Of a DNA stretch of 64,000 bases, positions 46,527 to 55,299 are shown one piece after another; the first letter of the stretch is position 1; each line of letters opens with the position of its first letter. The position numbers and the translations under genes are program-made. This DNA is from Rhodothermales bacterium (GTDB lineage: Bacteria; Bacteroidota; Rhodothermia; Rhodothermales; Bin80): NCBI GenBank assembly GCA_951812585.1, contig OX638318.1:2044380-2108379 (forward strand). The letters are read 5' to 3'. The notes below the pieces were generated by a model. It saw only the letters and a list, made by a program, of their open reading frames with translations, was not told where the DNA came from and made no database searches.

Positions 46527-47366
46527 ATGGTCACACATTCGGAGACAACGATACGGGAGCAGCTGCGGGCGCTCATCCGGCTGCAGCACATCGACAACTG
46601 TATTGATAACCTCGAGAAGGAGCGCGGGGATTTGCCCGATGAGATCCGCGACCTGGAGGACGCGGTCGCGGGGCTTAACACGCGCATACGCAATACGCAG
46701 GAGGAGCAGCGGGAGCTTATTGTCAAGCGCAAGCGCCGGGAGATCGACATCAAGGATGCGGAGATGCTCATCAAGCGGTATGGGGAGCAGCAGCTCCAGG
46801 TGCGCAACAACCGCGAGTATGATGCGCTGACGAAGGAGATAGAGACGCAGAATGAACGGATCGCCGAGGCGAAGCAGTTCATTCAAGAGACGAATGGATT
46901 GCGAGAGGAGCAGTCGCTCAAGATTGAGGAGGCGGAGGTGCTGCTTTCGCAGCAGGACGAAGAGATTGAGCACAAGCGTGCCCAACTGGAGGAGGTCAGC
47001 ACTGCGACGGAGCAGAAGCTGGAAGAGCTGAAGGCACTGCGGATTCTGGCGCTCGAAAAGGTCGATGAGCGTTACCGGCGCGCCTACAATCGGCTGCGCA
47101 AGCGCCTCCGGGATGGCCGGGCCGTGGTCAAGATTGAGCGTGGTGCAGCCGCCGGCTTCGCGGTGCCTCCGCAGCGACAGGTCGAGATCCGGCAGCGCAA
47201 CCGCATCATTGCGTGTGAGCACACCGGGCGCATCATTGTTGATGCAGATATGTACGCGGAATCGACGGCGGACCTGGACAGGTCCGACTCAAGGAGTCTC
47301 GTGGACAAGATCACGGAGCTGGTCGAAGGGGCCCAAACCACGCGGGACTGGAGCATCAGCAAGTAA
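46527..47366 (+). CDS. Coiled-coil C4 zinc-ribbon family protein with lost cysteines
   Basis: This 279-residue protein has a long coiled coil (about 10-180, rich in Glu, Arg and Lys) and a C-terminal domain that in relatives (CT398-like, PF02591 zf-RING_7) holds a C4 zinc ribbon. Here the ribbon is degraded. The usual ERGACxxCFN reads ERGAAAGFAV and is two residues shorter, and the CEHCG motif reads CEHTG, so only one of four cysteines remains. PPQRQVEIRQ is well kept, so the fold is probably intact without zinc. Its stop is 8 bases before the RNase P RNA gene. Confidence 0.85.
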   Translation: MVTHSETTIREQLRALIRLQHIDNCIDNLEKERGDLPDEIRDLEDAVAGLNTRIRNTQEEQRELIVKRKRREIDIKDAEMLIKRYGEQQLQVRNNREYDALTKEIETQNERIAEAKQFIQETNGLREEQSLKIEEAEVLLSQQDEEIEHKRAQLEEVSTATEQKLEELKALRILALEKVDERYRRAYNRLRKRLRDGRAVVKIERGAAAGFAVPPQRQVEIRQRNRIIACEHTGRIIVDADMYAESTADLDRSDSRSLVDKITELVEGAQTTRDWSISK

Positions 47367-47374
47367 CCTTAACA

Positions 47375-47782
47375 AGTGCCGGCTGGATCATCGCCTTGTC
47401 CGGATGGGCAGGGAGGAAAGTCCGAACACCACAGGGCACCGTACTTCCTAACGGGAAGGCATCGCTTCGGCGGTGACGGCAAGTGCAACAGAGAGCATAC
47501 CAGCCGATGGATTTCGTATCACAGGTGATGGGTGAAAGGGTGTGGGTAAGAGCCCACCAGCGTTTCGGGCGACCGGGGCGGCTAGGTAAACCCTATGGGG
47601 TGCAAGGCCAAGCAGCGCCGCACGCTGGCATGCCAGCGATAGGGCGGCCCGTCTAACATGCGGCGCGGGTAGGCTGCTAGAGGCTGTCGGCGACGGCAGT
47701 CCCAGATAGATGATGATCTCCATTGCAATGGCGCGGCGGCCGTCATGCAGTGCAGACAGAATTCGGCTTACAAGCCGGCACA
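47375..47782 (+). ncRNA. rnpB: RNase P RNA (bacterial type A)
   Basis: This is the RNA subunit of the ribozyme that matures tRNA 5' ends. The conserved GAGGAAAGTCCGAAC of P3/P4 is near 47413, and the 3' conserved ACAGAATTCGGCTTACAAGC is near 47756. P1 is formed by GTGCCGGCT (47376-47384) and AGCCGGCAC (47773-47781). The length of about 408 bases fits a type A RNA. It is followed at once by an intrinsic terminator. The exact ends are estimated from P1. Confidence 0.95.
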
Positions 47783-47797
47783 TGCCGCCAGGATGAA

Positions 47798-47822
47798 GGC
47801 AGCGCTGCGGCGCTGCCTTTTT
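47798..47822 (+). terminator. Intrinsic terminator of rnpB
   Basis: GGCAGCGC (47798-47805) pairs perfectly with GCGCTGCC (47810-47817) around a 4-base loop, and a run of five T follows. It lies 16 bases after rnpB and just before the convergent secG end. Confidence 0.92.
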
Positions 47823-48152
47823 CTATTGGGCCGGTTCCGCGTCCGGAGGTGCGGGCAGTGGGGCTGGAGCCACCGGCTCCGCCGTCTGGCTCTGCTGCTG
47901 AATGATGCTCTCTGGCGAGCCCCCTTTATCGATCACGAAGTTGGTCAGGATGCACAGGATGATGAAGACAGTCGCCAGGATCCACGTGCCTTTTTCAAGG
48001 ATGTCGGGTGCTTGACGCGCTCCCAGGATTTGCGTGGTTGCGCCGCCCGCGGCGATTCCCGCAAGGCCGCCGCCCTTGCCAGACTGAAGCAGTATGAGAA
48101 ACGTCAATACCACCGCGATCAGCGTAATGACAAGGACAATAAGTATAAACAT
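47823..48152 (-). CDS. secG: Protein translocase subunit SecG
   Basis: SecG is a small membrane subunit of the SecYEG channel. The protein is 109 residues with two membrane helices (about 3-22 and 57-76). The GKGGGLAGIAAGG loop (25-37) is conserved in the family. The tail after 80 is Pro/Ala rich and variable. It is transcribed toward rnpB. Confidence 0.93.
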   Translation of the reverse strand: MFILIVLVITLIAVVLTFLILLQSGKGGGLAGIAAGGATTQILGARQAPDILEKGTWILATVFIILCILTNFVIDKGGSPESIIQQQSQTAEPVAPAPLPAPPDAEPAQ

Positions 48153-48683
48153 GGCCGCAAGAGTTGACAGCTATTGCAAACGATGCCAGGCATCAGGCGT
48201 TCCCAAGCCCTGCCGCACTACCCACGCACCAGGGCGCACTTACGACTGATCGCACACACGACTGCGTGCATGTGGCTGCGCGAACATGGTCGGGCACGGG
48301 CGACTGGGCGCATGTGCCTGCACGGCTGTGTACACGCGGTCTGCGCGCGCCGGCTTGAGCCTCAGCTGTCCGCAGCAAGCCGTGTCCAAGCACATCCCCG
48401 CGTTCCTGCGCGGTGCGCCGCCACGTATCACTTTCAGCAGCTTCTTTTGTGCCGCCTGGTGTGCGATGCACCGCAGGGCGTCGGCTCATCAGTACCGCCT
48501 GCAGCTCATGCAGGCGTGGCAGCCGGCAGCGCTGGCACTGCTTCATCGCAGAGACGAGGATCTGGCGTGCACGGTGTGCGCCGCTTCATCCCGCGGGAGC
48601 GTGATGCGCGGCCCGCCACTTCGCTGTACGGGCGGCGCATAGAAGACGGGGCTAGCTCTGGGCGGCCTGTTGTCCATGGCGTG
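48153..48683. other. Non-coding stretch between secG and the Omp85 gene
   Basis: About 530 bases with no reading frame I can support on either strand. The open frames present have cysteine- and arginine-rich products typical of chance translation in high-GC DNA. It probably contains the promoter of secG. Confidence 0.4.
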
Positions 48684-50465
48684 CTACAATCCCAGTGAAA
48701 TGCTCATGTGGGCGCGCACCTCGGACGGTGCCTCGGTGCTGGCAGCGGCTGTCAGGCTGATCAGGCCGGCGTCTGTCGCCAGCTGAAAGCCCACGCCGAA
48801 TCCCGGATAGAATCCACGATAGGGCTCCGGCATGCGCGACGCGTCGACGTAGCCAAGATCAAAAAAGGCGAGTGCATGCGAGTCGTCGTCCAGAAGGTAG
48901 CGATACTCCATCAGGACGCGCGAAGCAAAGGGTACCCGAAACCGCTCCTCGTCGTAGCCGCGCAGTGAACGCGCGCCGCCAAAGCGGATGAGGTCGCTCT
49001 CGTCTAATTCGCGGCTGCGCAGCAGCATGGTTTCCCCACCCAGGACCAGCGTCTGCCGCCGCACGGTCGGCACAAAGAGCCGGGTGCTTACGTGCAGGCG
49101 GGCCTGCCGGAGCCGCGTCTTTTCCTCGGTTGTGTCTGCACGCACGACGCGCAGCGAGCGATCTTTGCGTCCCCGCTCGATGCTCGTTTCAACGACGAGG
49201 CCCCGCCGTGGATTAGTTCTATGGTCTACGGTCCGAACGCGTATGCCCAGCCCGGCGAACACTGCCGTAGCCACGGGAATTCGCTGCTGGCCGTCGATAA
49301 TGCGCAGCCCGGAGAGTCCGGGCCGTGTCACTTCGCGCGTAACCGTGCCGAACACGTTCATCCGGCCCTCAAACTGGTGGCTTACTTCAAGTCCATATGC
49401 GCGCTTGCCGTACGTTGAATCCTGCTGCAGCCCTTCAAACTGCGCGCCGAGTCCCAGCGGCAGTCCGAATGCAAACGGGTCCCGTGCGCGTGCGCGGATT
49501 CTGCTGATTTGGCCCGGGGCCCGGTTGAGCGTGAGCGACAGCGTCCGGCCGTGCCCGAACATGTTTACGAGCGCCAGATGTCCGCTCCCGACCAGTGCCC
49601 CGTTGCCAGCATCATTCCGTTCGTATCCGAGTGCCAGGTCAAAGGCTCCTGGCGGCGCTTCCGTAACGGGTATCTGGATTATCAGAGTGCTGTCCGCGCG
49701 GAGCGCTAGCGTAGGCGCGTGGACGGTGCGAAAGATGCCGGTTTCGTTCAGGCGCGCACGGATGACCGCTGGATCGAAGTGCTGCACGGGTGCGCCGGCC
49801 TTAAGTGCCGCTACGCGCTCCGCAAAGCCGCTGCGCGTGCGCTGTGCTCCCAGGAGCTCGATGCTGCTCAGGGGCAGCACGGCACCTTCGTCCACATGGA
49901 AGGTGATTGCTATACGCGGATCCGCTGCGTCTGCCGGCTCGAGTGCTCCCACGACGACGCGCACCAGGTGAAAGCCTTCCGCGGCATACGCCTGTACCAG
50001 CGCCTCAGCATCCGCTTCCAGCGCTGCTGCATCCAATATGCGCCCGGGCTGGGACTGAAGCCCGTCTTGCAGGCGCAGCGAGTCCAGCGCATGCGCCCCC
50101 GAGATGTGCACGTTTGCAATCGTGGCCGGCAAGCCGAGCGTGGCATACAGGAAGCCGTGCTGAGCGGTCACCCGGTGCGAGTCGATGCGAGCATAGAGAT
50201 ACCCTTTTGTTTGGAGGTTGATAAGCGCGTCTGATGCAGCCTGGCGGATGCTGTCCGCGGGCCATGCGCGGCTGGATGGCCAAGGCATTGGACGGCCCTC
50301 AGCGACGAGATGCCACTCCAGTCCCTGCGCCTGACTTGCACCTGCCGGCCCTATCGCGACCGCGCACCACGCGAGGGCCCAGCACAAGAGGATGCGGCGC
50401 GCCCAAATAGGGCTGCTATGCTCTGCCTCCGAGGCGTATTTTGATCTGCTGCGCCGCACCAGCAT
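48684..50465 (-). CDS. Omp85/BamA-TamA family outer membrane protein
   Basis: This 593-residue protein has a signal region (about 22-47, ending SQAQG), two or three POTRA-like domains (about 60-250) and a C-terminal 16-strand surface-antigen barrel (about 265-593). The key loop motif RFGGARSLRGYDEERF (the L6 V/LRGY motif, with its arginine) is present. Such proteins insert or export other outer-membrane proteins. It is shorter than BamA and probably a TamA-like or accessory member. Its start overlaps or abuts the divergent mutY start, so both promoters are close together. Confidence 0.87.
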   Translation of the reverse strand: MLVRRSRSKYASEAEHSSPIWARRILLCWALAWCAVAIGPAGASQAQGLEWHLVAEGRPMPWPSSRAWPADSIRQAASDALINLQTKGYLYARIDSHRVTAQHGFLYATLGLPATIANVHISGAHALDSLRLQDGLQSQPGRILDAAALEADAEALVQAYAAEGFHLVRVVVGALEPADAADPRIAITFHVDEGAVLPLSSIELLGAQRTRSGFAERVAALKAGAPVQHFDPAVIRARLNETGIFRTVHAPTLALRADSTLIIQIPVTEAPPGAFDLALGYERNDAGNGALVGSGHLALVNMFGHGRTLSLTLNRAPGQISRIRARARDPFAFGLPLGLGAQFEGLQQDSTYGKRAYGLEVSHQFEGRMNVFGTVTREVTRPGLSGLRIIDGQQRIPVATAVFAGLGIRVRTVDHRTNPRRGLVVETSIERGRKDRSLRVVRADTTEEKTRLRQARLHVSTRLFVPTVRRQTLVLGGETMLLRSRELDESDLIRFGGARSLRGYDEERFRVPFASRVLMEYRYLLDDDSHALAFFDLGYVDASRMPEPYRGFYPGFGVGFQLATDAGLISLTAAASTEAPSEVRAHMSISLGL

Positions 50466-50473
50466 GGATTTCT

Positions 50474-51583
50474 GTGGAGTTTACTGACGCTTCCGCACTG
50501 CGGACATCTCTTCTGTCCTGGTACGATACGCATCGCCGCCCATTGCCGTGGCGTGATACATCCAGCCCGTATCACGTATGGGTGTCCGAGGTGATGCTTC
50601 AGCAAACGCGCGTGGACCAGGCGCTGCCTTACTATACGCGTTTCGTGGCGGCGTTCCCGACCGTCGACCACCTGGCTGCGGCTGATATCGACACTGTCCT
50701 GCGCCTGTGGGAGGGATTGGGGTACTATGCCCGAGCCCGGCATTTGCACCAGGCCGCCCAGATCGTTGCTGCGCAGCATGGTGGCGCGCTTCCGGGCACC
50801 TACGAAGAGCTCCTACAGTTGCCGGGCATCGGCATCTACACTGCGGGTGCCATTGCGTCCATAGCGTTCGGCGCGGCGGTGCCGGCGGTTGACGGCAATG
50901 TTCGCCGCGTGCTTGCCCGCTACTTCGCTCTTGACAGGCCCAGGCCTGCGCACCTCCGGCATCTAGCGTTGCAGTTGATCGGCACGGAGCGATGCGGAGA
51001 TTCCAATCAGGCGCTGATGGAGCTTGGCGCCACTGTATGTCTGCCGAGGGGTCCCCGTTGCGCCGTCTGTCCTTTGCGGGCAGGGTGCAAGGCGCGCGCT
51101 GCAGGCGAACCGGAGCGCTTTCCCGCCAGGCGGGTGCGTGCGCCTACGCCGCACTACGATGTAGCCGCTGGTGTGGTCCGCAATGCGCTTGGCCAGCTTC
51201 TTATCCAGCGCCGCCCGGAGCGGGCGCTCTTGGGCGGTCTTTGGGAGCTTCCGGGCGGCAAGCGCAAACGCGGCGAGTCCTTGCAGGAGGCGTGCGCCCG
51301 CGAGCTCAAGGAAGAGCTCCAGGTCACGGTGGAAGTCGGCGACCTTGTGATGTCGGTACGGCACGCGTACACGCACTTCAGGATCACGCTATACGCCTTT
51401 CATTGTACGATCACCGCCGGCACTCCGCTATCGAGTGCAGGGCTCCCGGTCCGCTGGGTTGCGCTCGATGCGCTGGACGCCTATGCATTTCCGCGCGCCA
51501 ACCGGCGCATCCTGGACGCGCTTGTGGCTGCGGAGCGCATGCCAATGGACGAGGAGCCTGTCCAGCGCAACCGCGGTGCCTGA
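50474..51583 (+). CDS. mutY: A/G-specific adenine glycosylase
   Basis: MutY removes adenine mispaired with 8-oxoguanine. From the GTG at 50474 the protein is 369 residues. The catalytic glutamate is in VSEVMLQQTRVD, the helix-hairpin-helix in LPGIGIYTAGAI and the catalytic aspartate in VDGNVRRVL. The four cysteines C-x6-C-x2-C-x5-C of the [4Fe-4S] loop (CLPRGPRCAVCPLRAGC) are intact. The C-terminal NUDIX-like domain (about 225-350) recognises 8-oxoG. The TTG at 50441 is another possible start but would overlap the divergent gene. Confidence 0.94.
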   Translation: MEFTDASALRTSLLSWYDTHRRPLPWRDTSSPYHVWVSEVMLQQTRVDQALPYYTRFVAAFPTVDHLAAADIDTVLRLWEGLGYYARARHLHQAAQIVAAQHGGALPGTYEELLQLPGIGIYTAGAIASIAFGAAVPAVDGNVRRVLARYFALDRPRPAHLRHLALQLIGTERCGDSNQALMELGATVCLPRGPRCAVCPLRAGCKARAAGEPERFPARRVRAPTPHYDVAAGVVRNALGQLLIQRRPERALLGGLWELPGGKRKRGESLQEACARELKEELQVTVEVGDLVMSVRHAYTHFRITLYAFHCTITAGTPLSSAGLPVRWVALDALDAYAFPRANRRILDALVAAERMPMDEEPVQRNRGA

Positions 51584-51640
51584 TCGCAGTACAAACTTCT
51601 GCGCTGTAGGCTATCGCAACCTCACGCAAACCTCACGGTC

Positions 51641-52120
51641 ATGGGCAACGAACTCATCTGGTATATCGCTTTCGCCATCATCTACCTGATTTTCGGGTTG
51701 ATGAGGAAGAAGCAGCGGCAGCAGGGCAAGCACCGTCCGGCGGTGCCTTTTGATGAGGCCTTGCGGGAGCTTTCCGCTGCTGCAGCGAGCGAGATTCCGC
51801 ACGCTGAAACCCAGGCGGTCCGCCCGACGCCGGTACCAGCGCGGCTCATGGCGGCACGGCAGCATCCGCGCCATACGGGGTTCGAAGCACCCAAGCCTTC
51901 GTTCTTTGATGACTCGTTTGAGGCGGCTCCAGCCCACAGCGCCCGCATTCACCAAAAGCCAGTACCCGTCGCGGCTAAACGCGTAGCCTCTTCTGTTAAG
52001 CGTCCGCGTTCGCCCCAGCGCGAAGCGATTATTGTGCAGCTGAAGAGTCCCGTGTCTGCGCGTACTGCGGTGCTCCTTAGCGAGGTCTTGGGCAAGCCGC
52101 ACGCCCTGCGCAGGCGATAG
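51641..52120 (+). CDS. Small membrane-anchored hypothetical protein
   Basis: I do not recognise a named family. The 159-residue protein has one N-terminal membrane helix (about 5-21, IWYIAFAIIYLIFGLM), a basic stop-transfer (RKKQRQQ), a long Pro/Ala/His-rich linker and a short conserved-looking end (LLSEVLGKPHALRR). Similar small anchors occur next to mutY or in comparable places in Bacteroidota. The gene has its own plausible ATG and sits 57 bases after mutY. Confidence 0.65.
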   Translation: MGNELIWYIAFAIIYLIFGLMRKKQRQQGKHRPAVPFDEALRELSAAAASEIPHAETQAVRPTPVPARLMAARQHPRHTGFEAPKPSFFDDSFEAAPAHSARIHQKPVPVAAKRVASSVKRPRSPQREAIIVQLKSPVSARTAVLLSEVLGKPHALRRR

Positions 52121-52424
52121 GTCGTCCTCGCTGCTGATCGGTCGGTCCGCTAGCAGTCACGCAGGTGTGACTGTGCGGCTATCCTCGGGGCAGACCTGGC
52201 CTTTCTCCAGTGTCACTGACTCGAGCGAGGTGCGATTGGTTTTGCCAATCTGGCGCCAATCTGGCACGGCCTGCTCTTGTCGGGGCTGCTGCCTGCGCGT
52301 CACACTGCTTATGGGCGAAAGGGCTCAATTCAGCGGTGCTATGCGCTGACCCACTGACGCCGAGCATTGACAATCCCGCGTGTGTGCGCGTAGCAGGTCA
52401 GATTCCTGGGCCGACCTCCTCCCA
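52121..52424. other. Non-coding stretch before the ATPase remnant
   Basis: No gene can be supported. The stretch lies between the small membrane protein and the degraded ATPase copy and contains a tandem of GCCAATCTGG at about 52245-52265, nothing more. Confidence 0.35.
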
Positions 52425-53106
52425 TTACCGCGCGGCTTTAATCCTCTTCAGCTGCTTCTGGTAGCGGCTACCAGCCAATCGTGCATAGACGGTATCGGCA
52501 CTTCCAGGTCTCCGTCGTCGGTGTAGGCCAGCATTCCTTTATGCAGAACATGCCAGAATGCTTGCTCGGAATCTTCTTTTGAACGGTCGTTCGCCAAACA
52601 AGCGGTCACCTCCGCCTCGGGTAATGCCACATGCCGCTCATTATTCTTGAGGAGTCGGCCCAACGCGTCAAGATTGCGTGTCCTAGTGCCCCGTGCGCGG
52701 GCGTTGTAGTACTCTTTATTGCTCTCGCGGCCTGCCGCCTTCACGGACTCCCACGCTTCTGCGGTTAGCTGTCCGCCATTTCCTCGCAGTATTTCGGCTG
52801 CATCCTCGCCCCATCCCGCAATGTGTGCCGGCCAGCCATGGGTACGCCGGTCCAGTTCATGGACCCACCTATCGAGTTCTTTTTCTTGGCCATGCACCTG
52901 TCTGCTGATGGTCAGGTAGTCGCGCAGCACATTCCGTGCGGATTTGGGATTCAGGCGCTGGAGATAGACCACGCACGAGTGTTCAAATCGCGATGCCAAA
53001 CGCATCAAACGCATTTTCCAACTCGACGCGATAGCGGTAGTCACGCAAGTTGCCAAGGATCTGTGCTTCATCAATTACAAGCAGCAGTCCATGATCAATG
53101 GTGGCC
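52425..53106 (-). pseudogene. Truncated, frameshifted copy of the orphan AAA ATPase (C-terminal part)
   Basis: Read on the minus strand, this matches the 21.1 kb ATPase from Walker B to the C-terminus (LLLVIDEAQILGNLRDYRYR, VYLQRLNPKSARNVLRDYL, VPIPSMHDWLV). It has four defects. The 5' half including Walker A is missing. A 78-base in-frame deletion falls between two copies of GGAAAATG. A 2-base deletion follows at about 52990. A 1-base deletion in the last codons (about 52472), if undone, restores an end reading YQKQLKRIKAAR at a stop at 52425-52427. The minus-strand frame 52448-53074 that remains open is therefore unlikely to be a working protein. Confidence 0.85.
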
Positions 53107-53109
53107 ATC

Positions 53110-53551
53110 AGGATGGCGGTAGTGGCAAAGGTCTTCCGCAGCCTCAAGACCGTTGATCTGAAGGTGCGCCCTATCTACCACGACCGGGCCCGCCGCATCC
53201 AGTGCCCCATCTTTCTTTGTATGCTGGCCTATTACGTACAGTGGCACATGAAGACAAGCTGGCCCCATGCTGTTCGCGGAGGAGGACCTGGCGGCAGCCA
53301 AGGCGGCCCGTGCCAGCGTGGTGGCGCCGGCGGAACCCTCCCCGGAAGCACAAAGCAAGGCACGAACCAAAAAGATCAGCGACGGCGTTCGCGCCACCAG
53401 CTTCCAGTCGCTGATGAGTCACCTGACCCAACTGGGCAAGTGCAAGCTGGTAGAGAAAAACAAGCCTGAGGAGGCGGTCAGGCTGGTGCTGCAGACGCTA
53501 AGTCCCAAGCAAAAGAAGGCCTTCAGGCTGCTCGGCGTAAGCCACCAATAG
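53110..53551 (+). pseudogene. IS1634-type transposase, 3' fragment with a frameshift
   Basis: The plus strand encodes the end of a DDE transposase. AKVFRSLKTVDLKVRPIYH and FLCMLAYYVQWHM are well-known features of IS1634-like transposases just after the last catalytic residue. The frame then shifts near 53260 and continues as LAPMLFAEEDLAAAKAARASVV to the stop at 53551. Everything before the fragment (including the catalytic core) is gone; the ATPase remnant abuts it at about 53106. Confidence 0.8.
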
Positions 53552-53745
53552 GTTGGCTGACAGCGCAGCCAGCCACCGGCACTAGTCGCAAAGTCCGCAA
53601 AAAACAAACGCCTTCTCGGCCCCCTTGCCGGGTAAAGCACTAAGAAGTTCAGTCTAGGAGGCGATGATTTTTAAATGGCCAAAATTCTGTCTAGTGATTG
53701 AGATACACCTCAGAGTATGAAGCAGTCGTGAAAACCAGTCTACCG

Positions 53746-54558
53746 TCACGACGGGATCGGTGTGGACCGTACGAATGTGACCTTGCTATCCACTAGATGC
53801 ACCGGCAGATACGATTCCGCATAGAATCGCCGGACCAGTGTCCGCAGTCTTTCGGTTGCGCCCTCATCAATAGGCGAGTGAAGCTCGTCGAAGGTGATGC
53901 AAACGACCTTCGGGGTGATATGAGAATTGAACATCGCGTTGACCACTTCGTACTCGGCGCCTTCGATGTTGAGTTTGATAAAGGACACGCTCGCATTCCC
54001 CAGCGCAGCCAAAATCGCTTTTGGCGACAGGCACTCTGCTTCGAAATAGTCCACCGTGTCCTGCATGTTGAGAATTGAATGGCTTACGTGTGCCGGGTCC
54101 ACGGGTGCGTAAAAGCGTGTGGTCTTGCACGACGACCACACGCCGTAAGGATAGAAGTGAATTGCCCCCTCCTGCCCTTTGGCATCGTACTCTGAAATGG
54201 CTCTGCGGCAATAGTCTACCGCGCGGGGGGTGGGATCGTATATGTGCACAGTTACCCCCAGTTTCCTAGCGACGCCGATTTCGAAGCTGATATCCTCTCC
54301 GGCCCCGAAACTCAGCCCGATGCTTCCCCTTACCAACTCGGTTGGAACGGCGTACCCGCCATACGCGGAGCCGAAATACGCGACCCCGTGCATTTTTGCT
54401 AGCCTCCGGACTCCAATGCGCCCCAGTCGGTGGCGGTTTCGCGAGCGGCGCGCAATGTCGATCATGATTTGCGGCAAGATGCGCTTTGCCAGTGTTCTAA
54501 GATTCATTCTTGCGGGCTTCGTATTCCTGACTTCTGCGGTTAAAGTACAAAATCGCAT
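53746..54558 (-). CDS. FkbM family methyltransferase
   Basis: This 270-residue protein belongs to the FkbM SAM-dependent methyltransferases, which often methylate sugars of surface glycans or natural products. The Rossmann core includes SFGAGEDISFEIGVARKLG (glycine loop and first acidic residue), VHIYDPTP (adenosine contact) and SFIKLNIEGAEYEVV (FkbM marker, about 190-204). The ATG at 54558 has an AGG 8 bases upstream; a start at 54507 (MNLRTLAKRIL) is also possible. It is intact but stands alone between transposase fragments, and its flanks are more AT-rich than usual here, which suggests transfer. Confidence 0.87.
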   Translation of the reverse strand: MRFCTLTAEVRNTKPARMNLRTLAKRILPQIMIDIARRSRNRHRLGRIGVRRLAKMHGVAYFGSAYGGYAVPTELVRGSIGLSFGAGEDISFEIGVARKLGVTVHIYDPTPRAVDYCRRAISEYDAKGQEGAIHFYPYGVWSSCKTTRFYAPVDPAHVSHSILNMQDTVDYFEAECLSPKAILAALGNASVSFIKLNIEGAEYEVVNAMFNSHITPKVVCITFDELHSPIDEGATERLRTLVRRFYAESYLPVHLVDSKVTFVRSTPIPS

Positions 54559-54659
54559 GAGCGATACCTGATCAACATACTAATACTGAACACTACGCGT
54601 GCTGATTTTGAGGGGACCCTTGAGGCTCCTCTCGACCGCATCCGGATTCCTTGGACTTC

Positions 54660-55049
54660 TTAAAGTAGCTGGTCGGGATCGGCCAGCTCGCGGGTCCTGC
54701 TGGGGTATTTCAGTTCGGCTGCGCTGTAGAGTGTCCGCTGAGCAGCGGTGGCGGGGGAGGCGAGCAGGTACTGCTTCAGCGTACTGGTGTCGGTGATGAG
54801 GGAGACTTGCGCGCCGCTCAGCTCTGCCAGGATACGAGCCTCGCTGAGTGGCTCCTGGACCGCATCCATGGTGTTGTGCTGGTAGCGCAGCAGGCGCAGC
54901 AAGGCAAAGGCGACGAAGCAAATCGCGATGTGTGCCTAGACGCGGCTGGGGGTCCAGTGATCGATGGGCCGCGTCGCCATGGTGTGCTTGCGCCCGTGAA
55001 AGTACTTTGCAGGGCCGCGGTCCAGTCCTCCGGGTGCTCTATACATCAT
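54660..55049 (-). pseudogene. ATPase N-terminal scrap fused to an IS4/IS1634-like transposase 3' fragment
   Basis: On the minus strand the frame opens MMYRAPGG, then LDRGPAKYFHGRK, nearly identical to residues 8-20 of the 21 kb ATPase. At once it becomes HTMATRPIDHWTPSRV, an in-frame TAG stop (54940-54942), then AHIAICFVAFALLRLLRY and a tail ending DPDQLL. The second part is the C-terminal region of a DDE transposase. So the join merges the start of an ATPase gene with the end of a transposase, and the stop codon inside shows decay. Confidence 0.75.
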
Positions 55050-55299
55050 ACATCGTCAGTCTCAGCTGATTGCGAAAACCGTGCTTCCTGCACTACCCAG
55101 CCAGCACCATGTGCCCTGCAGCACTGCCATGGGGCGTGCAGAGCCGGTACAGGCATACCGTATCGGCCCATGCGCAGTCGGCAAATCTCTCATGGTGCGC
55201 CTCTGCGTTGCATGCGTCATCTACTGACACCGTGGAACTGCGGCAAAACAAGTCATACACGACCCGCCTGTTTGCAGCGGCAAAAAAGCTGCGCGTGGC

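Noticed and set aside
48174-48698. Plus-strand 174-codon frame between secG and the Omp85 gene
   Set aside because: Low-complexity Arg/Ala/His/Cys product running into the 3' end of the Omp85 gene on the other strand; not gene-like.
52448-53074. Open frame of 208 codons that could be called a gene
   Set aside because: It is the middle of a frameshifted ATPase remnant lacking Walker A; the start codon shown is within shifted sequence.
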